From NCBI GenBank assembly GCA_037974965.1, contig JBBPFI010000003.1:2046001-2110000 (forward strand): a DNA stretch of 64,000 nt, in the 5' to 3' direction. The notes beneath the pieces are model-generated. The model did not search any database. It was not told the DNA's origin and saw only the letters and a program-made list of their open reading frames with translations. Below are positions 11,520 through 20,344 of this stretch, one piece after another. The DNA comes from Dacryopinax spathularia (taxonomy: Eukaryota; Basidiomycota; Dacrymycetes; Dacrymycetales; Dacrymycetaceae). The position numbers were made by a program, and so were the translations under genes. Numbering within the stretch: the stretch's first letter is position 1; every line of letters begins with the position of its first letter.

Positions 11520-13775
11520 GGTGTGGCGATTGGGTGTCGGAAGATCGACAGACGGTATGAAAGGGCGTTTCAGGGACGCTGCAGCCAGCCAAGGGCCGTG
11601 GAGGAATCGCCGGGAAAGGTGGCTTGGGTCTTGATGGCGATGACTTGGACGAAATCGCTATTCCGGAGAGCCCCTTAGGCAAGCCGGGAATCGCAGGCGT
11701 GGGTGCTTGGTGTGCTCTGGGAGGTGGTATGCCTTAGTGTCACCGAGGTAAGAGCCTTCTCACGTATAAGAAGAGCTGAGATCAGATTGCAGACGTTGGA
11801 AGGGAGAAGGTGGATGAACAATAGATGATGGTCGTGGTGTGAGGCAGTCTCCCGAGCGGCACAGGACACATAGGGTGGTGGATGGGGGGATGATGCGTCA
11901 CAGGGTTTTTGAGGGAGGTAAAGTGCGGGGTAAAGAGGGCCACACGTCGGTTGATTGGTTGGGTTGGATGGGTGGTGTTGGTTGTAATACGTTGGCCAAG
12001 GCCCCGAGTCTTGTGAAGAAAGGAAAGGAAGGATGGGGGAGAAGAGGAATATGCGAGACTTCCAAAGGGAGCAGTGGGCGCGTGTGCTGTGATCGCGTGA
12101 TGTGGGGTAAGTAACAGGGACCCTTCCGCCCCGCGTCACGCTTCCCCTTTGTGGCTGGATCATCAGCTTCCCGCGTCGCTTCCCCCCCGCATCTGGGGCC
12201 CTTCTCTAATAACCACAGTTCACCTCACGTCTCGCTCAGGCGCGCCCGATGTGACACCCAGCCTTGTCTGTCGCCTTGCTCAGGTAGGTGCATAGCCCTC
12301 ATGACCCTCCAACGCCGACTTCATTTTTGAATCCGCACCGGCTCCCTGCCTGCGCTCAATGCCCCCATCACGTTCCGCTGGGCAGCTCTCACACGAATCT
12401 GGATATCTAGATTGCCCTAGTTGCAGGCTGCTCCCATGACTTGCTGCACCCATTGCGCGGCTCTAACACTAATAATGGCTTGCTGTGTGTCTTCCGTCAT
12501 TTTCTGCAGGTAACCGCTCAGATCATGCATCGATATTCCTCTGGCGCGTCCTGGACACTGCATACCCAATCTTCGCCTCACCGAATGGTGACCAGGCTGG
12601 GCAAATCCAACAAATGCCTGTTGTGTCTTGAGTGGGTGATTACCCATCCATCCCAGAGGTTCAAGTTTTTCCCCGCCGGAAATCAGCAACCTACCTCCGT
12701 ACTCTCATAATAAATACAATCTTCGGTCCCACTTCGTTGGTAGTCTTGGGTCAAATCTTACAGAGCTATTCCTTCGTATACAGCAGTTGAGCAAACAACT
12801 ATCGCTACAAACTCGCCCGCTGTCAAAAGGAAGGTGTTCACGCTTCTGTACTCCGTGACCTCTAGTGCGTAGAACTGGATCTGACAAGCCCTCACTCTAT
12901 TTTTTTATGCGGCCTTGGCTGTTCATGATTGGAAACGCTAAATAACAAACTTGTAGGCATGTGCATGTTCAACTGATATCATTGCTCTTCCTCACATTTA
13001 CAACTTTCCGCTCTTTTTACACACATGTGACATGATCCCACATTTCCATGTACTCAGCATACTTGCTTGCACAAATAACATTCCCTCAAGGGCCCAAAAC
13101 AATTACAGCTTTCTGCACAGGTGGCCATGACAGAGACTTGATATTGTATTCAGAGCGCTTCTGAGACCAGATATTTTGTCTGATATGTGCTCCAGTGTTG
13201 TATAATCTTTATTGCTAGATGCAATCCAGTCTTTCATCAAGGGTTACTGCCTAAGTTCAATTTGTGCGCGCAGAACTCACTTTGGAACTACAAAGAGCCT
13301 CGAATAAGTCATAAACACATCTCGCTCAACTACAAAAGCTGTGTAGAGTGTGAGGAGGTCTGTTGTGACAACCTGGGAAAGAACGGTGCTGTGTAACCGG
13401 CAGGGTCAAGTCTTGCAACCGGCGTAACGCGAGCGAAAGAGCGACACTCCCTGAATGCGATGAAGAAGAAATGGAAGTTATTGGTGCTGATGAGACAGGA
13501 GAGGAACGTGGCTGGGCGTGTGAGCATCCAGCACACGGTATTGCTTTTCAGTCATGAAAACCCCCGTATGCATGGCATTCCTTCCGCGAGCAACAGCGCA
13601 TAAACATTCCTGCAGCGCGGTTGTGTACGCGAGGGAATGCGGTTTGCGGCTTGGCGCGATGGGGGCTTAAGAGGTACTACTGCCAACTCTGCCAGCGACG
13701 GATGGACAATGCTCAACGACGAACTGAGCTAGGCTTCGCAATAAAGTACTTGATTGAGAGGAAACGCGCGGACAA
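11520..13775. other. Long gene-poor stretch between PSP1 gene and GET2
   Basis: The left part (11520-12200) is the 5' region of the PSP1-domain gene and may contain an extra coding exon on the minus strand (11520-11720, Pro/Ser-rich). From 12200 to 13775 I see no conserved protein, RNA gene or repeat. The A+T content rises around 12700-13350. A short-lived or non-coding transcript cannot be excluded. Confidence 0.5.
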
Positions 13776-14805
13776 CTATAAATTCGCAGCCCAGATAGCG
13801 ACACCCAAAAGAAAGACGAGGAGACCGATATCGTCCAAGAATTGCTCAGCTATGGCAACGTACTTCATGCCCCCCGTCAGATACAGCTGAAGGCGCGGTG
13901 GAAGGTATGGGAGTATACTAGCAATAAGCCCTGGAGGTGGCGGCACATTCTAGCATCGTTCGTGAGCTTTACGATGATAGCTGTAGCACGCAAAGTACCG
14001 AAGTACAACGTACTCGATCCAAAACCAGTTTGGTGCTATGCAAGGCCAGTTGCAGGGCCAGAAAGATGTAGAAGACGGGCTGTTGACGTGGCTGAGCATG
14101 GGCGAGGGAGCGAAATGGGCTTCTTACGATCACTTCCAAATCCAACACGGTGTTCTCCGCTGACACGAGACGTCTCCACCGCTCCCAAACGGCCGGCAGC
14201 CGGCTATAATGCCAGATACCAGCCGAGGTCAACGTCCGTGGTTCCAGTGCAGTCATCGCAAAGACAACGAGGCAGGCGATTGAAACACCATGAACAAAGG
14301 GCAGCCATCTTGACAACCGTGGTAGCTTGAGCCGGGGTGATGGCGCCTGTGAAGAAGCTGCTCCCTTGTCTCCGTAAGACATGGCTTGCATCAGCGTTGT
14401 CAACTGGTCGACCTGAGGCACTGAGTCTCCAAGTAGCGCGGCCAACGCCTTATCATTGTCCCCAAAACCGTCAGGCGGCGAAAGAGGGTCTGGAGCGGCT
14501 GCCGATGCCAGGGCTTGCGGCCTTGGGGGTATCGAAGGCAGGGGCGGATCTTCGCCAAGGAAGTCCGCTTTGGAAGCTGACGAGCTCAAGGCGGCTAGAG
14601 GCGCATCTAAGACGCATTCAATGTAAGGCTGGAGCGAGTTATGCGAAACGACAAGCCACATACTGTTGTCGAACACCCCGCCTCCCTCGCTACCGCGCGC
14701 AGTGTTTGTTAGCTTGGCCAACCGATTGCCGCGGCTAGCCAATATCTTTTGCCTTCTTGCCTCGGCTGCAGCGCGAGCATCCCCCTTGTCGAGCTGAGTA
14801 GACAT
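13776..14805 (-). CDS. GET2: GET2-like receptor subunit for tail-anchored protein insertion
   Basis: Get2 (CAML in animals) with Get1 forms the ER receptor that takes tail-anchored proteins from the Get3 ATPase. The start at 14805 gives MSTQLDKGDARAAAEARRQK, continuing ILASRGNRLAKLT. This is the basic N-terminal Get3-binding helix typical of Get2. A disordered linker follows, then three membrane segments: one around VSIACLVVFAMTAL, one PVFYIFLALQLAL, and the last in LDDIGLLVFLLGVAIWAANL before the stop at 13776-13778. Three introns are removed, one of length divisible by three, so it reads as open frame. The gene is divergent from the ArfGAP gene with 201 bp between the start codons. Confidence 0.78.
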
Positions 14806-15006
14806 AGTAACGGGGCGAAAGGAGCGTGAACGGATGTGGAAGGAGCGCCGAACTTCAGTGAACGTCGGGATGATGATGCTGACACGCGCCTCAGGTCCCT
14901 TACTCGCGCGGCCTGCAAAGAGCGTGTCAGTACTAACAATCGTTCTTGGCATCCGCCGACCGATACCTGTATACTCAGTCACTTTGCCATCACTACCATC
15001 GTCAGC
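14806..15006. promoter_or_regulatory. Shared divergent promoter of GET2 and AGE2
   Basis: Only 201 bp separate the two start codons (14805 minus, 15007 plus), so both genes must be driven from this interval or from within each other. No clear TATA box is seen. Confidence 0.5.
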
Positions 15007-16451
15007 ATGTCACGACAAGATAAAGCCACGACCGAACGCAACGCCAAAGTTCTGAGGGAACTTGTCAAGAGACCTGAGAATAAAGTCTGTGCGGACTGCA
15101 AACGCAACGGTGTGCTGCATTCTAATGTTGACTTGCCACTCGCTTAACGAGACACCTACAGATCCGAGATGGGCCTCCTGGAACATGCATGTTCTACTAC
15201 TTTGCAAGCATAATACTAGGGCTGACCAGTGACTGCTCAGAGGCGTCTTTATTTGCATCCGATGCTCCGGTATACACCGCAGCATGGGCACCCACATAAG
15301 CAAAGGTGTGTCCAGGTCGCCCCGCGCTATGATCGGCTTTCCGAGACATCTAAATCCACAGTGAAATCCGTGGACTTGGATATCTGGACTCCTGAGCAGA
15401 TGCAGGTTTGGCCCCCAACCTCGTCGTTGGTGAGCTGCGTGCTTACCCTTAGCCCATCGTCCCAGTCCATTCAGAAGTGGGGAAACCATCGCGCAAATCT
15501 CTATTGGGAGGCCCACCTCAAACCTGGGCACATTCCACCGGACCAGTGAGTCTGTTCGTTGAATGATGTGACTGGCGCTCACTTTCACTTGGCGCATCCA
15601 GCAAGATGGAGTCTTTCATTCGTTCAAAGTACGAGAGTCGTCGTTGGGCACTGGATGGACCGCCGCCAGATGATCCTTCTGTCCTCGAAAAAGAGAGCAC
15701 AGTCTGTACACTCCTTATTCCTGCATGCTCCGCTCTAACATCACTTCAAGCTAGGACCAACCCTAGGACCAACCGAGCCAGTCGGTACACAACCTCTGTC
15801 GGTCGCCAAATCTGCTAGACCAGCAGCCATCATCGAACCCGTACCTTCGTCCGTTACACCGTCGATTCCCCGGCCTCCCAGCCATATCCTCATGTCCTCA
15901 TCCCTTCCTACTGCAAGAAGGGATACTCCATCTACTCCTCAGGTGGCAACCACTGCATCTCAACAGGGCGCAGGCAGCGCGCAGCCCTCTGCGTCCAGCA
16001 AGCCCGGCGATGATCTGTTTTCGCTTGACTTTCACTCTCCCCCATCTTCAACAGCTGTTCCTAATACGATGAAGGACATCAAGACGGATATTCTCTCTTT
16101 GTTCGGCACGGGCTCTCCCACTGTGTCCAACTCGGTACCAGCCACTTCCTCTGTTTCATTGGCCAATTCCCAAGGCCCTGCGATGTGGGGCGCTCACCCA
16201 ATCCATCCCAATTCTGCTCTGGCCTTCACCGCACACACAAGCACTTCAGTTCCCCAAACGGATCAGGTAGATTCCTGTGAATGCAACGCATGGCTTCGGG
16301 CGTTAACTCCCTATAACAGTCAGGAATGTTCGGCGCTGATATTTGGTCTGGACAAGCAGACCCATTCGCCCCTTTCGGTTCCTCGACGGCACCTTCGGCT
16401 CCCCAGCGCAAGAATGATGCATTTTCCGATTTATGGGGTGATTTCAAATAA
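15007..16451 (+). CDS. AGE2: ArfGAP, Age2/SMAP type
   Basis: This protein stimulates GTP hydrolysis by Arf GTPases in vesicle traffic from the trans-Golgi. The N-terminal ArfGAP domain has the zinc finger CADC...CIRC and, right after it, SGIHRSMGTHISKVKSVDLD with the catalytic arginine in HRSMG. WGNHRANLYWEAHLKPGHIP and FIRSKYESRRW complete the domain by about residue 120. The remainder is Ser/Pro/Thr-rich and ends ADPFAPFGSS...SDLWGDFK, resembling the short clathrin- or adaptor-binding tails of this group. At least seven introns are needed; the second (15187-15240) has a GC donor. The last intron acceptor was chosen at the AG before TCAGGAATG because only it keeps the tail open. Stop at 16449-16451. 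Confidence 0.82.
15187..15240 (+). other. GC-AG intron in AGE2
   Basis: The exon ends TGGAACAT, the intron runs from GCATGT to CTCAG (54 bp), and the next exon starts AGGCGTCTTT. The join gives SWNIGVFICIRCSG, the core of the ArfGAP zinc finger. The donor differs from the common GTATGT by one base. Confidence 0.8.
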
Positions 16452-16663
16452 CTGGACTTCAGGCTGGAGCTGGATCCACGCGTACATATGTATACCCTTT
16501 ATTGGGTTAGCGTTAGTGCTTCCGGGTGTGGAGGAGTGGAGGGAGCTGCGCGGACCCTCGGTTTCAACGTTAACTACTCTCTTTTCATGCGCTGGCTGTC
16601 CCGTAGACCTTTGCCACGTTCACCACAATTGAGACCACTGAGCCTCACCAAGCTACTTCGTAC

Positions 16664-17987
16664 GATGGCCACTGGCGACGCATTGTCCCCACAATCCCGC
16701 GTGAAGGTATGTGGGGAGCCAAATATACCATGGTTCCTATTGAATCTTTCATCACTGAAGCTCAATGACGGCTACGATATACCAATTCTGGGCTTTGGCA
16801 CGTATGAAATGGACGGTCGAGACGCATATCGTGCGGTGACCTACGCCCTTGAAGTAGGCTGCTGAAATCTCAACTGTTCGCATGTCACTCACCACAGACA
16901 TATCGGCAAGGCTGGTTATCGCCTCATCGTAAGGCTTGCTCTCACCGTCTTATCCGTGATAGTCACCTCACTCCGTGCATAGGATTCCGCAGAATGGTAA
17001 ATATACATATATGTGTGTGACATACTGTTTTCAAGACGGTATTGACGTTTCCAGGTATTACAATGAAATGGAGTGCGGGCAGGCCATATCAGACTTCATG
17101 CAACGCACAGGAACGCCTCGCGAAGATATCTGCTACACGAGCAAGGCTTGTCGACCCCTCCCTGTGCCACTCATTGTCTAATGCGGGAACTGCAGTTGAT
17201 GAGCAATCGCGGCCTCGAACATGCACGGACAGCCATCAGAAAGAGCGTGAAGGCATGCGGACTAGGGTACATCGATATCTACCTGCTTCATTCGCCGATG
17301 GGCGGCTTTGAGATGAGGAAAGAGAGCTGGCAAGCCGCCGTCGAAGCGAAGGAAGAAGGCCTCATACGTTCCATCGGTGTGTCCAACTTCAGCCAGAGGC
17401 ATCTGAAGGAGTTCGCAAGCGCGGGCTTTATCCCGGTCCTGAACCAGGCAGGTTTCTATCGTCCTGTCTCTTTATCTACTTATCGGTAGCGCAGATCGAC
17501 CTGCATCCGTTCATGACACGGCGCCAGATCGTGGAGTATTGCCAACCCAATGGCATCCTTCTCGAGGCATGGGCTCCACTTGTAAGGGGATTGAGGTTCA
17601 AACACCCCGTCATCCAAAAGATTGCGAAAGCCCACGAGAGGAAACCAGCTCAGATTCTTCTAAGATATTCCCTTCAGAAGGTGACGGTTCCTGGACACAT
17701 CATGCCTAACCATGCTTTACACCCATTAGGGATATATTCCTCTTCCAAAAAGCGTGTCTCCCAATCGCATCGTGGAGAACAGTCAAATCTTTGATTTTGA
17801 ACTGACTGAAAACGATATGGACGCTCTAGACAATCTCGATGAATGTGAGTTGAGTTTATGCGCACAGATGTGGGTGTTCGCTCAAGAAAAAGTGGGGCAG
17901 ATCTTGTGACAGATGTGAGTGTTACACGCAGGATATAAGAGCAGCTGATGATAAGGGCATTAGTGGGACCCGACCGACGCCGAGTGA
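16664..17987 (+). CDS. Aldo/keto reductase
   Basis: This is an NAD(P)H-dependent carbonyl reductase of the AKR superfamily, close to the fungal 2,5-diketogluconate reductase-like group. After MATGDALSPQSRVK comes LNDGYDIPILGFGTYEM (barrel start), then ALEAGYRLIDSAEWYYNE with catalytic Asp and Tyr. The catalytic Lys is in DICYTSK, and DIYLLHSP carries the His. Then come RSIGVSNFSQRHL, NQIDLHPFMTRRQIVEYCQ, and PLPKSVSPNRIVENSQIFDF, the cofactor loop. The end is DEYLVTDWDPTDAE. Around nine introns are required, two with GC donors. One exon, 17901-17914, is only 14 nt. Full family length (about 290 residues) with all catalytic residues. Substrate cannot be read from the sequence. Confidence 0.85.
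17146..17195 (+). other. GC-AG intron in the aldo/keto reductase gene
   Basis: AGCAAG is followed by GCTTGT, and the acceptor is CTGCAG at 17195 (50 bp). The join gives CYTSKLMSNRG, the expected segment around the catalytic lysine. Confidence 0.8.
17448..17494 (+). other. Second GC-AG intron in the aldo/keto reductase gene
   Basis: AACCAG is followed by GCAGGT, and the acceptor is GCGCAG at 17494 (47 bp). The join gives VLNQIDLHP, matching the invariant NQ(I/V)E/DxHP segment. Using the GT three bases inside breaks the frame. Confidence 0.82.
17901..17914 (+). other. 14-nt internal coding exon of the aldo/keto reductase gene
   Basis: The intron 17845-17900 (GTGAGT...GGGCAG) and the intron 17915-17963 (GTGAGT...CATTAG) bracket a 14-nt exon. 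Spliced, it yields DEYLVTDWDPTDAE and a stop at 17985-17987, which is the C-terminal signature of the family. No other splice choice gives WDP in frame. Confidence 0.8.
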
Positions 17988-18007
17988 TGACCGGGTCGCA
18001 AGTGATG

Positions 18008-19204
18008 TCATGTCTTCCAGGCTACGTCGAGTAGCTTCTCCCACTCGAAATTGGCTTGATTCTGGTGGAAGTCGGTGAGGAGTTGTCGTCTGAGCGAGCT
18101 GTCAGGGTCTGTTCCCTGCCAAGCGTGCAGATAGAAACGCTGCAATCCCATGGCCAGCATATGTGCGTCTTCCTTGCGTAGCAGGGGTCTCCCTGGGTCG
18201 TTTTCAGACGGTGTGATCTCTCCTCTCAAGAGGACAAGGCCGTGTGAGTGTGATAAGTCGGTATAGTGTGATATCACGAGGTATGGACGCGCAAAGGCCT
18301 GGTGTAGCTTGTACTCCGAAAGCGGAGTGAACAAGACAGTGGAGCATCGAAGATTGCGGCTGCTTTCTGCTGACGGAGAGGTGAACTGTTGATCATATGT
18401 CTTTGGCTCGGCCGGTCTTTGGAAAAATGCCCATTCAAGGATGTAGAACTCCCAGGCGTTGCCGTCCTCCCCTGGTGCTGCTGCCCTGGGTAGTGGGAGG
18501 ACGAAGAGAGGGTACTTCTCCGCCACGACCGCCATTTCCTTGTAAGTCGATACCGGTATGGTAGCTGACAAATAAGCATGGCGCTCTTTGGTACTGTGAT
18601 AGGTGGTCCACAACTGGTGTATGAGCTCCGCTGAGTGAGGCCGTTCGAGGAGTCTATCCAAATTGAGAATCTGGCCCAGCGGCTGGTCCACTATAATCAG
18701 ATGCAGCTTGTCGCAGAACTAATGATAGCATACCTTTAGAGGCGAGCTGTCTGTTCTCGAGACAGGTTTGTCAGAAGGAAGCCGTCTCTTGAAGAAGTCT
18801 GGCGACGCCGTGTTGTCGCTTTTGTCAAGCGGTTGAGATGACTTGTGTCCTTCAATCGCCTTCGCTTTCAAACTCTGCAGGTCATCGACACCCTCCCTAG
18901 GGAGAACAGGATGAACATGGGGAGTATAGCTTCTTCTTCGAATTGGAACGCACTCTTCCATTTTCCTCTTTAATTTGTCCGCATACTTCAATTGCATTTC
19001 CGCTGTCCTCCGTTTTACGGCTTCTCGGCTGGCAGCGTAGGACAACGGGTGTTCTAGCTGGGCAGTTTCGGTAGCGTCTGTGCTGATTGCATGGGAGGAA
19101 CGGCACGAAGACGGCTTTTGAACTCGGAGACCTTGCTGCCTGAGCCCAGGGGCGAGGATGGTGCGAGGCAATCTAAAGGGCATTCTGGAAACGGAGGCAA
19201 GCAA
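18008..19204 (-). CDS. ATP11: Mitochondrial F1-ATPase assembly factor Atp11
   Basis: Atp11 is the chaperone that binds the F1 beta subunit before F1 assembly in the mitochondrial matrix. The N-terminus is Arg- and Ser-rich without acids over about 40 residues, a clear import sequence. A conserved KYADKLKRKMEE helix follows. After one intron (donor after SSPLK, acceptor TGGACCAG) comes the core: PLGQILNLDRLLERPHSAEL, HQLWTTYHSTKERH, then KYPLFVLPLPR, EFYILEWAF, FTPLSEYKLHQAFARPYLVI and SHGLVLLRGEI. All are typical of Atp11/ATPAF1. Translation may start at 19204 or at the second Met (19183). Its 3' end lies about 20 bp from the 3' end of the aldo/keto reductase gene (tail to tail). Confidence 0.88.
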
Positions 19205-19318
19205 AGTGGTGGCTTCGTCGGAATGGGCGCTTGTTATGAATGAACTGGTGAGTAGCGGTAGTGAGGGATGGAACAGAGTGTGACTTGGCCACGCCCGACC
19301 CCCCAGGCGACCCTCTCT

Positions 19319-19344
19319 CGAGCTAGGGGACGTCCCCTAGCTCG
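19319..19344. repeat. 26-bp perfect palindrome
   Basis: Positions 19319-19331 are the exact reverse complement of 19332-19344, centred on GAC/GTC with no spacer. The half-site motif CGAGCTAGGG recurs in direct orientation at 19661-19670. It lies about 115 bp upstream of the ATP11 start codon. Confidence 0.85.
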
Positions 19345-19552
19345 TGAGAGTAGGGTTCTTTCCAAGTCGACTCGGTTAAAAAACGCTGACACTAGATATG
19401 TTATGGAAAGTATATGGAAACCCTTTTTGGCTCCGGTTATCCTATTTCGCATTTACCGGTACCAGCGGATCCACAAAGTTCCCGGGGGAAGGTTTATGGA
19501 AATGTGAGTATTCCTGTGAGGGTCTCTAACCTAGCATCAGCCAAATCGCGAG

Positions 19553-19594
19553 CTGCAACCGGCCCGGGGGGTGGGCGGGAAGGGCCGGTTGCAG
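19553..19594. repeat. Hairpin with 13-bp perfect GC-rich stem
   Basis: CTGCAACCGGCCC at 19553-19565 is the reverse complement of 19582-19594, with a 16-nt G-rich loop. No T-tract or coding role is visible. Confidence 0.8.
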
Positions 19595-19695
19595 TGAGCA
19601 CTTCCCTCTTGTTATGAATATTATTAGAGTTCATGTTTGGAAACTAATCAAACTGCTCAGCGAGCTAGGGACCTGCCGGCGCATAGCACGGCCCC

Positions 19696-19704
19696 TCTCC
19701 CAAG
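19696..19704. repeat. Left target-site duplication of the MITE
   Basis: TCTCCCAAG, identical to the 9 bases at 20209-20217 just outside the other end of the element. Confidence 0.85.
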
Positions 19705-20208
19705 GAGAAATTTGGTCGGATAGCACCGACAGACGCGGAAATTGGTGAGGTAGCACTTAGGGGTCCTAATTTGTGAAATGGCACTTTCCGTTGACGCGTC
19801 GTAAATGAATACTCTTTTGTAGTTGATTATTATGCCCAATTAAAGCGCTTGCTGTCCCAACAACATGTCCCAGTAAAACCGGTAAGATAATAATAAAAGT
19901 TAATCTCACGATAGTTAAAAAAGACCTGCCTTGAAGGAGCATATTGTGCAACCCTCTTTCTTTTCTTTTTTTCGATGTTATGTCGGAAGTGGCAAAGCAA
20001 AAAGAAGGCCCAAACTTTGGAAGCGGACTTAAGCGACTTGGGCAAGAAATTGGGTCTAACATAAGGCTTCTATTTCCCAATAAGCAGGTGATAGTCTTCC
20101 AACTTAAGTGTGACGCGTCTTCAGACAGTGTCATTTCACCAAATAGGACCCCTAATTGCTATGTCACCAATTTGACGCGTTTGTCGGTGCTATCCGGCCA
20201 AATTTCTC
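19705..20208. mobile_element. Non-autonomous DNA transposon (MITE) with Mutator-like ends
   Basis: The element is 504 bp long. Its terminal inverted repeats are 19705-19800 and 20112-20208, about 96 bp each and roughly 85 percent identical by hand alignment, both beginning GAGAAATTTGG and ending GACGCGTC. It is flanked by a perfect 9-bp duplication, TCTCCCAAG, at 19696-19704 and 20209-20217. Long inverted repeats near 100 bp with 9-bp target duplications are what the Mutator superfamily gives in fungi (for example Hop in Fusarium). The 311-bp interior codes nothing recognisable, so transposase must come from elsewhere. It sits between the ATP11 and RSC1/2 genes, ending about 136 bp before the RSC1/2 start codon. 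The divergence between the two ends suggests an old insertion, though the target duplication is intact. Confidence 0.85.
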
Positions 20209-20217
20209 TCTCCCAAG
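20209..20217. repeat. Right target-site duplication of the MITE
   Basis: TCTCCCAAG, identical to 19696-19704. Confidence 0.85.
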
Positions 20218-20344
20218 TGAATGAAAAAGTGGGAAAGCAGCGTTCAGGGACCGTTCCGTTCTTGACGCGTGATCTTGGAGGGGAAGGGCTCGCGGGCTGG
20301 TCAGTAGACACCTTTACACCCTCGTCATTACAACCACGTCCGAT

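Larger units (their letters stand above)
19205..20344. other. Intergenic between ATP11 and RSC1/2, rich in inverted repeats
   Basis: About 1.1 kb without a gene. It contains a 26-bp perfect palindrome, a 13-bp stem hairpin and a 504-bp MITE, listed separately. The rest serves as the divergent promoters of ATP11 and RSC1/2. Confidence 0.7.

Noticed and set aside
11675-12163. 162-codon minus-strand open frame upstream of the PSP1-domain gene
   Set aside because: No conserved motif; composition fits a pyrimidine-rich leader on that strand.
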